Below the pieces are notes generated by a model. It was not told the DNA's origin and made no database searches. It was given only the letters and a program-made list of their open reading frames with translations. This document shows positions 36,385-46,332 of a DNA stretch of 64,000 nucleotides, one piece after another (the first letter of the stretch is position 1; every line of letters begins with the position of its first letter). The stretch is from Lacrimispora xylanisolvens (lineage in GTDB: Bacteria > Bacillota > Clostridia > Lachnospirales > Lachnospiraceae): contig NZ_PTJA01000003.1 of assembly GCF_002934545.1 (NCBI RefSeq), positions 372,001 to 436,000 on the forward strand. The letters run 5' to 3'. A program made the translations under genes and the position numbers.

Positions 36385-37035
36385 ATGAGATATCTGACAT
36401 TTGCCCTGGCAAAAGGGCGTCTGGCTAAGCAGTCACTTGAAATGTTCGAACGGATCGGAATCACCTGCGAAGAGATGAAAGATAAGGACTCCCGTAAGCT
36501 GATCTTTACCAATGAAGAGCTTAAGATTCGTTTTTTCCTGGCAAAAGCCAGTGATGTTCCCACATATGTAGAATATGGTGCAGCGGACATCGGCATCGTC
36601 GGAAAGGATACGATTTTAGAAGAGGGACGAAAGCTTTATGAGGTGATGAATCTGGGAATCGGAAACTGCCGTATGTGCGTTTGCGGCCCCCAGTCAGCCA
36701 GTGAACTCCTAAAGCACCATGAGCGAATCCGTGTAGCAACCAAATATCCGGCCATCGCCAAGGATTATTTTTACAATAAAAAGCATCAGACTGTGGAAAT
36801 CATTAAGCTGAATGGTTCCATTGAGCTGGCTCCTATTGTTGGTCTTTCTGAAGTCATTGTTGACATTGTGGAAACAGGAACGACCTTAAAGGAGAACGGA
36901 CTTACGGTACTGGAAGAAATCTGCCCCCTCTCTGCCCGTATGGTGGTGAACCAGGTGAGCATGAAGCGGGAAAATGGCAGGATCACAAAGCTGATTCGTG
37001 ATTTGAGACTTTTGCTGCAGGAGGAAAACCAATGA
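36385..37035 (+). CDS. hisG: ATP phosphoribosyltransferase, short form HisG
   Basis: 216 residues from the ATG at 36385. It condenses ATP and PRPP, the first step of histidine synthesis. The short form lacks the C-terminal regulatory domain and needs His[22 protein letters not shown], the [14 protein letters not shown] segment and the phosphate-binding [15 protein letters not shown] are typical. It overlaps hisD by 4 bases. Confidence 0.95.
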   Translation: MRYLTFALAKGRLAKQSLEMFERIGITCEEMKDKDSRKLIFTNEELKIRFFLAKASDVPTYVEYGAADIGIVGKDTILEEGRKLYEVMNLGIGNCRMCVCGPQSASELLKHHERIRVATKYPAIAKDYFYNKKHQTVEIIKLNGSIELAPIVGLSEVIVDIVETGTTLKENGLTVLEEICPLSARMVVNQVSMKRENGRITKLIRDLRLLLQEENQ

Positions 37036-38339
37036 AGATTGTAAAATTAGATGAGACATCCAAACAGAATATTCTTTCCGGATTGTTAAAGAGAGATCCA
37101 AACCAATACGATTCGTATGCCAAAACCGTTCAGGAGATTGTAGATCGGGTAAAGGAAGAGGGAGACAAAGCAGTTTTTGCCTATACCAGAGAATTTGACA
37201 AAGCAGAAGTGAACGAGACAAACATCCGCGTAACAAAAGAGGAAATTGAAGAAGCGGTAAAGTCAGTGGATCCGAAGCTTTTGGAAGTTATGGAAAAATC
37301 CATGAATAATATCCGTCTGTTCCACGAAAAACAGAGACAGTACAGCTGGTTTGACAGCAAGCCGGACGGAACCATTCTCGGCCAGAAGATAACAGCCCTT
37401 GAGAGCGCGGGTGTGTATGTTCCGGGTGGAAAGGCTGCTTATCCATCGTCAGTCTTAATGAATATTATACCAGCCATGGTGGCGGGCGTGGGACGGATCG
37501 TTATGGTAACGCCTCCCGGAAAGGATGGAAAGGTAAATCCGGTTACACTGACGGCTGCTCATCTTGCAGGAGCGACTGAGGTGTATAAGGTGGGCGGAGC
37601 CCAGGCAATTGCTGCACTGGCTTTTGGTACTGAGTCCATTCCAAGAGTTAATAAAATCGTAGGTCCTGGTAATATATTCGTGGCACTGGCGAAAAAAGCA
37701 GTTTACGGTCATGCCAGCATAGACAGCATCGCAGGACCCAGTGAGATTTTAGTTCTTGCAGATGAAAGTGCGAATCCAAGGTTCGTGGCAGCGGATCTGT
37801 TGTCCCAGGCGGAGCATGATGAGCTTGCTTCTGCGATTCTTGTAACAACCAGCATGGAACTGGCCGAAAAGGTTTCAAAAGAAGCGAGACTGCAGGCTTC
37901 AAAGCTTTCCAGATCTGAGATTATTAATAAATCACTGGACAATTACGGCTGTATTCTTGTGGCGGATAATATGAAGGATGCGGTTTCAGCAGTCAATGAG
38001 ATTGCCCCGGAGCATCTTGAGATTGTTACGAAGAATCCATTTGAAGATATGACAAGGATTCATAATGCAGGCGCCATTTTTATCGGTGAATACAGTTCTG
38101 AGCCTTTGGGAGATTATTATGCAGGACCAAATCATGTTCTTCCGACTAATGGTACCGCAAGATTTTTCTCAGCTCTCAGCGTAGACGACTTTATTAAGAA
38201 ATCAAGTATTATTTACTATTCCAAAGAGGCACTGGCAGATGTTTATAAGGAGATTGACTTCTTTGCTCAGGCAGAGCAGCTGACAGCCCATGCCAATTCG
38301 GTAAAAATACGGTTTGAAGAGGATGAAATCCAGGAATAA
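37032..38339 (+). CDS. hisD: Histidinol dehydrogenase
   Basis: 435 residues. It oxidises histidinol to histidine in two NAD-dependent steps and binds zinc. The family segments are visible: [16 protein letters not shown], the [18 protein letters not shown] region, [13 protein letters not shown], and [15 protein letters not shown] with Zn-binding Gln/His. The start overlaps the hisG stop (ATGA). Length matches the family. Confidence 0.96.
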   Translation: MKIVKLDETSKQNILSGLLKRDPNQYDSYAKTVQEIVDRVKEEGDKAVFAYTREFDKAEVNETNIRVTKEEIEEAVKSVDPKLLEVMEKSMNNIRLFHEKQRQYSWFDSKPDGTILGQKITALESAGVYVPGGKAAYPSSVLMNIIPAMVAGVGRIVMVTPPGKDGKVNPVTLTAAHLAGATEVYKVGGAQAIAALAFGTESIPRVNKIVGPGNIFVALAKKAVYGHASIDSIAGPSEILVLADESANPRFVAADLLSQAEHDELASAILVTTSMELAEKVSKEARLQASKLSRSEIINKSLDNYGCILVADNMKDAVSAVNEIAPEHLEIVTKNPFEDMTRIHNAGAIFIGEYSSEPLGDYYAGPNHVLPTNGTARFFSALSVDDFIKKSSIIYYSKEALADVYKEIDFFAQAEQLTAHANSVKIRFEEDEIQE

Positions 38340-38351
38340 AGGGGAAAATAT

Positions 38352-38939
38352 ATGGGACGAAGTGCAGTGATATCTCGAATAACCAAAGAAACCGATATTC
38401 AGATGAAGTTTAATATTGACGGGAGCGGAATCGCCAATATTCATACAGGTATCGGTTTTTTAGACCACATGTTAAACAGCTTTGCACGCCATGGATTTTT
38501 TGATCTGGAATTGACGGTTAAGGGAGATCTGGAAGTAGATACCCACCATACCATTGAAGATACAGGAATAGTCCTGGGTGCAGCAATTAAGGAAGCTCTG
38601 GGTGATAAAAAGTCTATAAAACGTTACGGAAATATCATACTGCCCATGGATGAGACTTTAATCTTATGTGCAGTGGATTTATCCGGTCGGCCTTATCTTG
38701 GGTTTGAAGTTCCTTTAACTGCGGAGCGGGTAGGAGATTTTGAAACAGAGATGGTGAAGGAATTTTTCTATGCTGTATCCTATTCTGCAGAAATGAATCT
38801 TCACATCAGAAAGCTTTCAGGGGATAACAATCATCATATTATTGAAGGGGTATTTAAGGCATTTGCCAAGGCGCTTGATGATGCCACTTTACCGGATCCA
38901 CGGATTACCGGCGTTTTATCTACAAAAGGTACATTATAA
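38352..38939 (+). CDS. hisB: Imidazoleglycerol-phosphate dehydratase
   Basis: 195 residues, the single-function form without the phosphatase domain. It dehydrates imidazoleglycerol phosphate. The metal-binding motifs [14 protein letters not shown] and [11 protein letters not shown] are present, with the second half repeating them ([24 protein letters not shown]). It lies 12 bases after hisD and 11 bases before hisA. The missing histidinol-phosphate phosphatase activity must be encoded elsewhere. Confidence 0.96.
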   Translation: MGRSAVISRITKETDIQMKFNIDGSGIANIHTGIGFLDHMLNSFARHGFFDLELTVKGDLEVDTHHTIEDTGIVLGAAIKEALGDKKSIKRYGNIILPMDETLILCAVDLSGRPYLGFEVPLTAERVGDFETEMVKEFFYAVSYSAEMNLHIRKLSGDNNHHIIEGVFKAFAKALDDATLPDPRITGVLSTKGTL

Positions 38940-38950
38940 GGAGAACCCAT

Positions 38951-39670
38951 ATGCAGCTTTATCCAGCAATCGATTTAAAGAATGGACAATGTGTTCGTTT
39001 AAAGCAAGGTGAATTTAAAGAGATTACCGTATATTCTGATAAACCGGAAGAGATAGCAGCACTGTGGCAGGAACAGGGTGCTACCTATCTTCATCTGGTT
39101 GATTTAGATGGCGCACTGGCCGGACATTCGGTTAATGAGGAGGTAATACGCAGAATTGTGAATACAGTTTCGATCCCTGTGGAGATCGGCGGTGGGATTC
39201 GCAGTGAAGAGGCCATTGCTTCCATGCTTTCCTTAGGAGTAGCCCGGGTGATTATCGGAACAAAAGCGGTAAAGCAGCCGGAGTTTATACGAGATATGAT
39301 TGAAACGTTTGGAGCTGACCGAATCGTGTTAGGTGTGGATGCCAAGGACGGAATGGTTGCGGTTGAGGGCTGGGAAACAGTAAGCGAAATCACAGCCTCC
39401 TGTCTTTGCTCCCAGATGAAGGAATACGGCATCCGCCACATTGTGTATACGGATATTTCAAGGGACGGAATGCTTTCCGGTCCAAACGTGGCTTATACAA
39501 AAAAGCTGACGGATGAAACAGGCCTTGATGTAATCGCATCCGGCGGTATGTCTTCCATGGAAGATTTAAGACAATTATATGAGGCAGGGGTTCAGGGTGC
39601 AATTATTGGAAAAGCCCTGTATGAAAAGCGGATTGATCTTTCGGAGGCAGTTAAGACCTTTGAACTGTAA
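38951..39670 (+). CDS. hisA: ProFAR isomerase HisA
   Basis: 239 residues forming a (beta/alpha)8 barrel. It isomerises ProFAR to PRFAR. Both catalytic aspartates are in place: AIDLKNGQCVRLKQG at the N-terminus and VLGVDAKDGMVAVEGWE in the second half. The phosphate-binding loops VEIGGGIRS and VIASGGMSS are also intact. In the classical operon hisH precedes and hisF follows; here hisA stands between hisB and a fused hisIE. Confidence 0.95.
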   Translation: MQLYPAIDLKNGQCVRLKQGEFKEITVYSDKPEEIAALWQEQGATYLHLVDLDGALAGHSVNEEVIRRIVNTVSIPVEIGGGIRSEEAIASMLSLGVARVIIGTKAVKQPEFIRDMIETFGADRIVLGVDAKDGMVAVEGWETVSEITASCLCSQMKEYGIRHIVYTDISRDGMLSGPNVAYTKKLTDETGLDVIASGGMSSMEDLRQLYEAGVQGAIIGKALYEKRIDLSEAVKTFEL

Positions 39671-39691
39671 AGACCCATCAAGGGAGGAAAT

Positions 39692-40981
39692 ATGATGGAA
39701 TGTAAAAAATTAATTGCAGGTTTCGGAATACGGGAAGGGAAAGCATGGAGACTTGATGATTTATCCGTCTGTTATGAGGAACGTCCTCTTTCTCTGGCTT
39801 GCTTTTTTGGAGATAATGGCGCAGATGAACTTTTTCTCTATGACATTTCAGAGACGGAAGCAGATCATGAGCGCACCATCGGTCTGATGAAAGAGATTGG
39901 AAGAGTTTCGGATATTCCTGTCCTTGCAGGCGGAAAGGTAAAACGTCTGGAGGATGTAAAAAAATATTTGTATGCTGGTGCCAAAGCGGCTTTTCTTGAT
40001 GTGAGTCTGGAAGAAAATGTAGATATGATGAAGGAAGCATCTGACCGTTTTGGAGACGATAAGATTTATGCATATTTACCCGACATATCCTATCTGTCTC
40101 ATACAGAAGAATACGCACAGCTGGGAGCCTCTGCTATGATTTTAGGAGCTGGTGTTCTTTCAGAAAATGGACTTGATGAAGTATCTGCACGGGAAGAGGT
40201 ATTTATTATTACCGGACTTAGTGACGATTCTTTCTTCCTGGCAGATGCTTTAAAAAGAGAGAACATTGCAGGAATCATTGGCATTTCTGATGGAAAAACT
40301 GGCTGTATGGAGATAAAACAGGAATTAAAGATACAGGGGATCCCAGTGGAAACATTTGAAAGTTCCATAGAATTCTCTGAATTTAAATTAAACGGAGACG
40401 GACTGATTCCTGTTATTACCCAGGATTACCGGACCGGTGAAGTTCTCATGCTGGCATATATGAATGAGGAAGCTTTTAAAGAAACATTAAAAACCGGACT
40501 GATGACTTATTACAGCAGAAGCCGTCAAAGTCTCTGGCTGAAAGGTGAAACTTCCGGTCATTATCAGTATGTAAAATCACTGTCTCTGGATTGCGACAAC
40601 GATACCCTTCTTGCCAAGGTAAATCAGATTGGGGCTGCCTGTCATACGGGTTCCAGAAGCTGTTTTTATCAGGAACTGGTAAAGAAAGAATACCAGGACT
40701 CCAATCCGCTAAAAGTGTTTGAAGAAGTTTTTGAAGTCATTCTTGACCGAAAGGAAAATCCTAAGGAAGGCTCTTATACCAATTACCTTTTTGATAAAGG
40801 CATTGATAAGATCTTAAAAAAGCTGGGTGAAGAAGCGACTGAGATTATTATCGCTGCGAAAAATCCTGATTCCGAAGAAGTGAAGTATGAGATTTCCGAT
40901 TTTCTTTATCATATGATGGTTCTGATGGCGCAAAAGGGAGTGACCTGGGAGGATATTACCAGAGAACTTGCCAATCGTTAG
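39692..40981 (+). CDS. hisIE: HisIE bifunctional enzyme with degenerate HisF-like N-terminal domain
   Basis: 429 residues (ATG at 39692; a second ATG directly follows). Residues about 228-330 are phosphoribosyl-AMP cyclohydrolase ([39 protein letters not shown] with metal-binding Cys/His). Residues about 335-429 are phosphoribosyl-ATP pyrophosphatase ([26 protein letters not shown]). The first ~225 residues resemble HisF ([39 protein letters not shown]) but lack the catalytic Asp: the expected CLDV reads GFGI at 10-13, and the second Asp site reads YAYLPD. So this part is probably not an active cyclase. Confidence 0.92.
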   Translation: MMECKKLIAGFGIREGKAWRLDDLSVCYEERPLSLACFFGDNGADELFLYDISETEADHERTIGLMKEIGRVSDIPVLAGGKVKRLEDVKKYLYAGAKAAFLDVSLEENVDMMKEASDRFGDDKIYAYLPDISYLSHTEEYAQLGASAMILGAGVLSENGLDEVSAREEVFIITGLSDDSFFLADALKRENIAGIIGISDGKTGCMEIKQELKIQGIPVETFESSIEFSEFKLNGDGLIPVITQDYRTGEVLMLAYMNEEAFKETLKTGLMTYYSRSRQSLWLKGETSGHYQYVKSLSLDCDNDTLLAKVNQIGAACHTGSRSCFYQELVKKEYQDSNPLKVFEEVFEVILDRKENPKEGSYTNYLFDKGIDKILKKLGEEATEIIIAAKNPDSEEVKYEISDFLYHMMVLMAQKGVTWEDITRELANR

Positions 40982-40996
40982 TAAGGAATCACTAAG

Positions 40997-41047
40997 GGTA
41001 AATGGTACCTTGGCAGGTTAACCCTGTTAAGGTACCATTTACCTTTT
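40997..41047 (+). terminator. Terminator of the histidine operon
   Basis: A 15-bp perfect stem (GGTAAATGGTACCTT with its complement) encloses a 17-base loop and is followed by TTTTAT. A diverged second copy is present at 50914-50963. Confidence 0.9.
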
Positions 41048-41951
41048 ATATAACTGGAAGTATATAATCAATAATAACCTTTTCGCCCCGGTTTAAAGGC
41101 TCACAATAACGTTCGTTTGTGTATACTTCACACCAGTAGAAATGTTCCTGATCAATTTGTTTACCAGTTTTCTCAATGGCTTCCGTGATTAGTAAATATG
41201 CGGAATCAAGTATTTCTGCAACATTGCTTCCTTCAATCTGAATGTGGGCAGTTAAACCTGCGGGAACATGTTTTGCGGTCAGACCTTCTGGAATTTCGGT
41301 GTTTATATTTATAAAATCTCCAATAATGAATTCAAAATTATTCATGTCTTCAAAATTATACATCATACCGATACCCGCATTGGGATCTATATCATCACAA
41401 CATGTTGAATCAGAAAGAGAACCCAGTTTTTCGATTGCATCCCCTTCAAAAAATTCTTTCCATACATTCCCTGCTTCAAAAAATGATGTTTCTCGACCCA
41501 GACCTACCATCAGGCGTTCATTTGTTTCCTTATAAATTATCTTTTTCATATCTGCCATAATCCGTTTCCCTCCTATAAATCTCATTTCCAGGTAATTAAT
41601 CGGAAGATAATTACTCAGTTTATCAGTATCAGACTTGGCTTCTGATGGTGTAATTCCATGGTGCTCTTTAAATGCCCGTGAAAAGGCAGAATGGGAGTGA
41701 AAGCCATACTTAATCGCTACATCCAAAACGGTAATATTACTGTTTTTTAAATCATATCCAGCTAATGTTAATCTGCGTTTTCTTACATAATCGGCAATGC
41801 TGATACCTGATACGAATATAAAAATGCGCTGGAATAAAGCTGCCGGGCTCATGGCTATTTTGGAAATCTCGTTATAATCGATTTCAGAACCGTCGGATAT
41901 GCTTTTTTCAAGGTATTGTATTACATCATCAAAAGTTTTACTGCTGTTCAT
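41046..41951 (-). CDS. AraC-type regulator with GyrI-like effector-binding domain
   Basis: 301 residues. The N-terminal ~105 residues hold an AraC helix-turn-helix pair (YNEISKIAMSPAALFQRIF and VAIKYGFHSHSAFSRAFKEHHGITPSE). Residues about 130-301 form a GyrI-like/AraC E-binding domain that usually binds small hydrophobic ligands. It is convergent to the his operon and shares its terminator. Part of its coding sequence reappears in decayed form near 51.2 kb. Targets are unknown. Confidence 0.9.
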   Translation of the reverse strand: MNSSKTFDDVIQYLEKSISDGSEIDYNEISKIAMSPAALFQRIFIFVSGISIADYVRKRRLTLAGYDLKNSNITVLDVAIKYGFHSHSAFSRAFKEHHGITPSEAKSDTDKLSNYLPINYLEMRFIGGKRIMADMKKIIYKETNERLMVGLGRETSFFEAGNVWKEFFEGDAIEKLGSLSDSTCCDDIDPNAGIGMMYNFEDMNNFEFIIGDFININTEIPEGLTAKHVPAGLTAHIQIEGSNVAEILDSAYLLITEAIEKTGKQIDQEHFYWCEVYTNERYCEPLNRGEKVIIDYILPVI

Positions 41952-42487
41952 GTGTCGTTCCTCCGTAATTCCTATAATAGGCGATTGGTGCGTGGTCTGC
42001 TATGCAATATATGTACAGATTTTGTATAATTATTATAATCGTATATTCACGGGATTACAATGAGTATAGCTCTAGGGCCGCGGGCTATTATTAATTAATT
42101 TGTTTGTTTTTTTATAATAGCATTTTATCAATGCATATAGAAAAATATACAATAACTGATTTTTGTATATGGATACTGGTTTAACTCCTGATTACATGAT
42201 TAAATTAAACGCGATGTACAATTTCGGAAGCCAACGTGTACAATTTTGGCACTTGGGTTGAAATTAATGTCGTAAGATGATAATTTTTAGTAGATACATA
42301 TCGTTAAAAAAGGGATAATAAGGCAAAAAATTAGTAACAGATATGAAAGGGGCAGGATATTGATTGAAAAAGATCATGGAGTAACCAGCAGATGCAGTAT
42401 TTATACCCGTTATTTAAATGATCCTGATTAGGTAAGGACAACAAATTTCAGACTATAAAATATACAAAATTAAAGGAGAGTAGTTTT
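41952..42487. other. Non-coding stretch between the AraC gene and the spike island
   Basis: 536 bases of AT-rich DNA. It holds a TGTACAATTT direct repeat (separate entry), a weak TTGAAA/GATAAT promoter-like pair near 42258-42284, and a short frame (TTG at about 42360 to a TAG near 42431, 23 codons, preceded by AAAGGGGCAGG) that may be an eroded gene. An AAAGGAGAG ribosome site precedes the gene at 42488. The start of the accessory island lies somewhere here. Confidence 0.5.
42215..42249 (+). repeat. Direct repeat TGTACAATTT, 22-bp period
   Basis: TGTACAATTTCGG (42215-42227) and TGTACAATTTTGG (42237-42249) are spaced 22 bp. Such spaced repeats occur at the ends of some insertion sequences, for example the IS21 family. 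No transposase is present, so this may be a relic. Confidence 0.45.
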
Positions 42488-42901
42488 ATGAAATATTTTG
42501 ATATAAGTGTTAATGATTCATATAGGACCTCCCCCCAGATTACGAACTGGTATGAAGAAATAAAAGTTCGTTTAATAAACTGGGAGACTTACCAAAAGCT
42601 GCCGAGAAGAAAGGTTTTAATGATCACTTCATCTCCAAATACTATTTTTACAGATATCATATCATTTCCCTTTTTATTGGTTTCACCAATGATAAAAGAA
42701 GTAATAAGACTGTATAGAGATGAAGTTGTTTTCAGAGAAATCATACTTTTGGATATTAAGAATAAGTTAGAAAAGCAGTATTATTTACCAGTTATGGAGG
42801 AGAGCAGTGATATTGAATTAATTAATCTAAAAGGCAGAGAAACTATTGTCACTGAGAAAATTAAAACCCCGGCATGGGTAGAAGGAAGGAATATTTTCTG
42901 A
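42488..42901 (+). CDS. Immunity-like (Imm11/DUF1629-type?) protein, apparently cut by an in-frame stop
   Basis: 137 residues (MKYFDISVNDSYRTSPQI...) ending at a TGA at 42899-42901. The same frame stays open after the TGA for another 45 codons (42902-43039), and that part (HTIVSLDFAESILRRNAVGIGLQEV) looks like the normal C-terminal end of such proteins. A 183-residue intact ancestor is therefore likely. The pattern recalls Imm11/DUF1629-like immunity proteins near toxin loci, but I am not sure of the family. It is the first gene of the spike island, just before the first VgrG-like gene. Confidence 0.55.
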   Translation: MKYFDISVNDSYRTSPQITNWYEEIKVRLINWETYQKLPRRKVLMITSSPNTIFTDIISFPFLLVSPMIKEVIRLYRDEVVFREIILLDIKNKLEKQYYLPVMEESSDIELINLKGRETIVTEKIKTPAWVEGRNIF

Positions 42902-43019
42902 GTGAAATATAAAGAAAATAGGCATACCATAGTCAGTCTCGATTTTGCAGAGAGTATATTGAGAAGAAATGCTGTAGGAATCGGATTACAGGAAGTTATA
43001 TTAAGCGAAGGGGGAAAAT

Positions 43020-44411
43020 ATGAGAGCAGAAAAAATTGAAGTAGAACCATTCAATGAAATGAGAGTGATAGATTATCAAAGTATCAAACAGGTAAACGAG
43101 CATGCCAATGTTAAAATTACAGGAGCTATACCAATAGCCAGGCTGGATGAGTATATTAAAACTGCCAGAAATATTAAAACTGTAAAAATTACTGCATCAG
43201 AATTGAATGGTGAATGTTATACTTTATTGTTTGGGTATTTAACCATATTTGACATTAAGGTAGAAAATGGTGTTGCAGTTATGACTCTTGAAGTAAAGAC
43301 AGGTACATGCTTGATGGAAAGATCGGCCCATACAAGAACATTTCAGGATACTTTAATTACTTATCGTACAGTTTTAGAGACCTGCAATAATTTCTATGAC
43401 AATGGCAATATGATCATGACCTGTGGAAAAGAAAGTCCGATACCGGAATTCATTATGCAGTATAAAGAAACTGACTGGACTTTTATAAAGCGGCTTGCGT
43501 CTTATCTTCATACAGTAGTAGTGCCTGATACCCAGACAGGTGGAGTAAAATACTATTTTGGTCTGCCAAAGTGGAAAAAAAGAACAATGACTCAGACTGT
43601 TTCCTATAAAATATGCAGAGATCTGGCGGAGTTTGAGAAAAAGAAACTACAGGCAATTTATATCGATGAAGAAGAAAGCGGATATTATGAGGTAGAAAGC
43701 AGAGAAATTTATGAAATTGGCGCCTGTGTAGATTTTTTAGAAAAAGAATTATTTATTTATCGCATAGAATCATCTATGAAAGGACAGGAATTATACCATA
43801 CATATTTTCTAAAATCCCAAAAGGCACTAATGCAGGAAAGAAGATTTAATAAGCAGATAATAGGAGCTGCATTAAGGGGTAGTGTTAAATCAGTGAAGGA
43901 CGATATGGTTCAGATCAGTGTATCAGAGGATGAAAACAGAGAATCCACCGGTTATAAATGGTTTCCCTTTTCTACTGTTTATTCGTCACCGGATGGAACT
44001 GGTTGGTATTGTATGCCAGAGTGCGGCGACACTGTTCATTTACGCTTTCCGTCAGAGAGAGCTTCTGATGCTTATGTAAGCAGTGCGGTGCATGAATATA
44101 GTGATGAAAGGACGATGCCGGAAAAAAAGATATTCAAAAATAGACAGGGTAAGGAAATTTGCCTGGCTCCAGACTACATACTTCTTACAAATAATTGTGG
44201 AATATCTGTTGAATTGTCAGATGGAAAAGGAATACGAATGAAGAGTAATTATTCTGTGTTGCTGGAGGCGGGCGAAAGAATTTCTGTAACCAGCAAAACA
44301 GCGGATATAGTTATGAATGCTTCTTCAAAACTCCGTTTAAAGCAAGGGGATTCAGCAATTAATATAAGCGATGGTATATCAATGGAAGGCATGCATGTTC
44401 GCCTTCATTAG
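43020..44411 (+). CDS. VgrG/phage gpD-like spike protein 1
   Basis: 463 residues from an ATG behind AAGGGGGAAAAT. The N-terminal half is phage late control D/VgrG-like, with the motif YKETDWTFIKRLASYLHTVV near 150. The region about 285-370 fits a gp5-type OB domain (GSVKSVKDDMVQISVSED, PECGDTVHLRFPSE), and the tail (about 390-463) has short beta repeats with G and D/N turns as in the beta-helix spike. VgrG trimers form the puncturing spike of contractile injection systems. The gene is followed 14 bases later by a second, diverged copy. Confidence 0.82.
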   Translation: MRAEKIEVEPFNEMRVIDYQSIKQVNEHANVKITGAIPIARLDEYIKTARNIKTVKITASELNGECYTLLFGYLTIFDIKVENGVAVMTLEVKTGTCLMERSAHTRTFQDTLITYRTVLETCNNFYDNGNMIMTCGKESPIPEFIMQYKETDWTFIKRLASYLHTVVVPDTQTGGVKYYFGLPKWKKRTMTQTVSYKICRDLAEFEKKKLQAIYIDEEESGYYEVESREIYEIGACVDFLEKELFIYRIESSMKGQELYHTYFLKSQKALMQERRFNKQIIGAALRGSVKSVKDDMVQISVSEDENRESTGYKWFPFSTVYSSPDGTGWYCMPECGDTVHLRFPSERASDAYVSSAVHEYSDERTMPEKKIFKNRQGKEICLAPDYILLTNNCGISVELSDGKGIRMKSNYSVLLEAGERISVTSKTADIVMNASSKLRLKQGDSAINISDGISMEGMHVRLH

Positions 44412-44425
44412 GAGAAGGGAGAATT

Positions 44426-45706
44426 ATGGAGTTAAGGATCAACCAATATTTAGTAACAAATATAGAAATACCGTTGAGTAAAGTCATTGGGTTAACTGCT
44501 AAATGGGAAGTAAATGAACATGGCTGCTTAAGACTAAAAGGAGAAATTCCCTATGAAGCAGCATTGAAAAGTCCAAATCAACTTTTTCTGAAATCGCCCA
44601 TTGAATTGAAAATAAATTGGCAGGGAGAAGAAAAGGTACTATTTAATGGATTAGTGAAGAATTATGAAATTACATTTGAAGGTAGATCAGCTCAGATCTG
44701 TGTAGAAGGAATAACAGCAACGTGGAAATTAGATATTGAAAGAAAAAAGAGATCCTTTCAGGATACGGAGATGACATATGCTGATATTTCTAAAGAAATA
44801 GCGGTTAAACAAGGGGCTAATATAATTATAACATGTGGGAATAGCATGAAAATATTAAAACCACTCATTCAATACATGGAAACAGATTGGGAGTTTGTAA
44901 AACGGATTGCCAGTCACTTAGGTAAATCTGTGATCAGCGATCTGCTTACAGGGAAACCGGCGTTTTGGTTAGGGATGCGACAGGGAATAGAGATACCAAT
45001 ATTTTTTAAGAACTCTTATGAGATGATGATAGAGCTTGAATCAAGTCAACAAAGTTATATCGTAAAAAGCAAAGAGGTTTATCAGATTGGAGACAAAACG
45101 GTATTTCAGGGCAAAACATTGGTTATCTATAAAAGAATAATAGAATTTGACCGGGGAGAGATGCTGTTTACCTATACGCTTAGTGAGGAATCTGCCATTA
45201 GGCAGAATGTAATATACAATGAAGACTTAACCGGCCGGGAGCTATATGGAATAGTAGAACAGGTTGTCGGGGAGAATGTGGCTGTTCAATTGGAGATAGA
45301 TGGTGATGAAAAGAATGGAGCCTATTTGTACCCATGGAGGCCAGAGACAGGGAATATGATGTATGCAATGCCTGAAAAGGGGAGTCCTGTACTTTTGACT
45401 ATGCCATCTTATGATGAACGAGAGGCAGTGGTTAAGGTATGTCTGCATAGGGACGGGGCAGAAAATAATTATGGAAAACATTATCAAAATCGAATAATGC
45501 AAACTTCTGATAGTGCAAAGATAAAGCTTTATCCCTGTATACTGGAGATGTCAAAAAAAGAAAATAAATTGGTATTAGAAGATGAAGCAGGAATATATAT
45601 CGGAAGCGGAAAAAAGATTGAAATAGAAGCAAAAGAGAAGGTGCGGTTAAAGGCAGAAAGAATTGATTTAAAAGCATCGGATGAGATAAAGGGAATCATA
45701 GGATAA
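44426..45706 (+). CDS. VgrG/phage gpD-like spike protein 2
   Basis: 426 residues after a GAGAAGGGAGAATT site. It shows the same architecture as the previous gene: gpD-like domain with YMETDWEFVKRIASHLGKS near 153, an OB-like region (YGIVEQVVGENVAVQLEID, PEKGSPVLLTMPSYDE), and a beta-rich tail (KKIEIEAKEKVRLKAERIDLK). Two tandem, divergent VgrG-like genes suggest a mixed trimer or alternative spikes. Members of this group in Gram-positive bacteria are poorly studied. Confidence 0.82.
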   Translation: MELRINQYLVTNIEIPLSKVIGLTAKWEVNEHGCLRLKGEIPYEAALKSPNQLFLKSPIELKINWQGEEKVLFNGLVKNYEITFEGRSAQICVEGITATWKLDIERKKRSFQDTEMTYADISKEIAVKQGANIIITCGNSMKILKPLIQYMETDWEFVKRIASHLGKSVISDLLTGKPAFWLGMRQGIEIPIFFKNSYEMMIELESSQQSYIVKSKEVYQIGDKTVFQGKTLVIYKRIIEFDRGEMLFTYTLSEESAIRQNVIYNEDLTGRELYGIVEQVVGENVAVQLEIDGDEKNGAYLYPWRPETGNMMYAMPEKGSPVLLTMPSYDEREAVVKVCLHRDGAENNYGKHYQNRIMQTSDSAKIKLYPCILEMSKKENKLVLEDEAGIYIGSGKKIEIEAKEKVRLKAERIDLKASDEIKGIIG

Positions 45707-45722
45707 AAAAGGAGGTTTAAGC

Positions 45723-46298
45723 TTGCCATACTTCGATGAAGCAGTTTTGGAAATGAGACAGAACCAAAAGGAACAGAAACATACAACATTGGATACCGGA
45801 ATTTATGTAAACAAGAAATTGATCGAGTTCAAAACAGAATATTTGTTTCGTAATCAGGTAGATATTATGCTGCCGATTACATTTATTGATATGCCGTCTG
45901 CTATCGCAGCGGTAAAATACCCTTCCGAATTCAGACCGCAGATTATAAAGACAAGTCTGGATGGCACCATTAATTTTACATTTAATCTTTTTGATATACC
46001 GGGAGGAGAACCTGAGAGAATAAATGAAATTGCGAACCAGTTCCAGGCAGTTTTAAAGCAGGTAAATTCTTCAGTAAAAATATTGGAGGTCTTCGAAGAA
46101 AAACAAAAAGAACAGTATTTTAAAATGTTTTCCTATAAAAGCTCAGGTATTGATGTACAGATATATAATCTGGTATGCATGACTTCTATAAAAAATAAAA
46201 TTCTACAGGAGACATTTAACTGTTTATTTGATGAAGCTGATGATTGGAAAGATATAGCAAAAAGTATCTTTTTGACAACGAAAGAACATTTTTTATAG
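45723..46298 (+). CDS. Island protein, possibly DcrB/PsbP-like
   Basis: 191 residues from a TTG start with AAAAAAGGAGGTTTAAGC upstream. After a charged start, the segment LMLPITFIDMPSAIAAVKYPSEFRPQII-like followed by a strand-rich region recalls DcrB/DUF1795 proteins, some of which occur in type VI secretion clusters as chaperones or adaptors. Helices follow at the C-terminus. No signal peptide or membrane segment is seen. The similarity is weak and the name is a guess; its place between VgrG and PAAR-like genes supports an adaptor role. Confidence 0.5.
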   Translation: MPYFDEAVLEMRQNQKEQKHTTLDTGIYVNKKLIEFKTEYLFRNQVDIMLPITFIDMPSAIAAVKYPSEFRPQIIKTSLDGTINFTFNLFDIPGGEPERINEIANQFQAVLKQVNSSVKILEVFEEKQKEQYFKMFSYKSSGIDVQIYNLVCMTSIKNKILQETFNCLFDEADDWKDIAKSIFLTTKEHFL

Positions 46299-46332
46299 AT
46301 TAGGCAAATCTTAATAAAGGAGGGGCTGGTGC

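Noticed and set aside
39678-40118. Minus-strand open frame of 146 codons opposite hisIE
   Set aside because: Opposite the HisF-like domain; no start site and no motifs.
42899-42901. Selenocysteine coded by the in-frame TGA of the immunity-like gene
   Set aside because: No selenoprotein family resemblance, and no SECIS-type hairpin was evident directly after the TGA.
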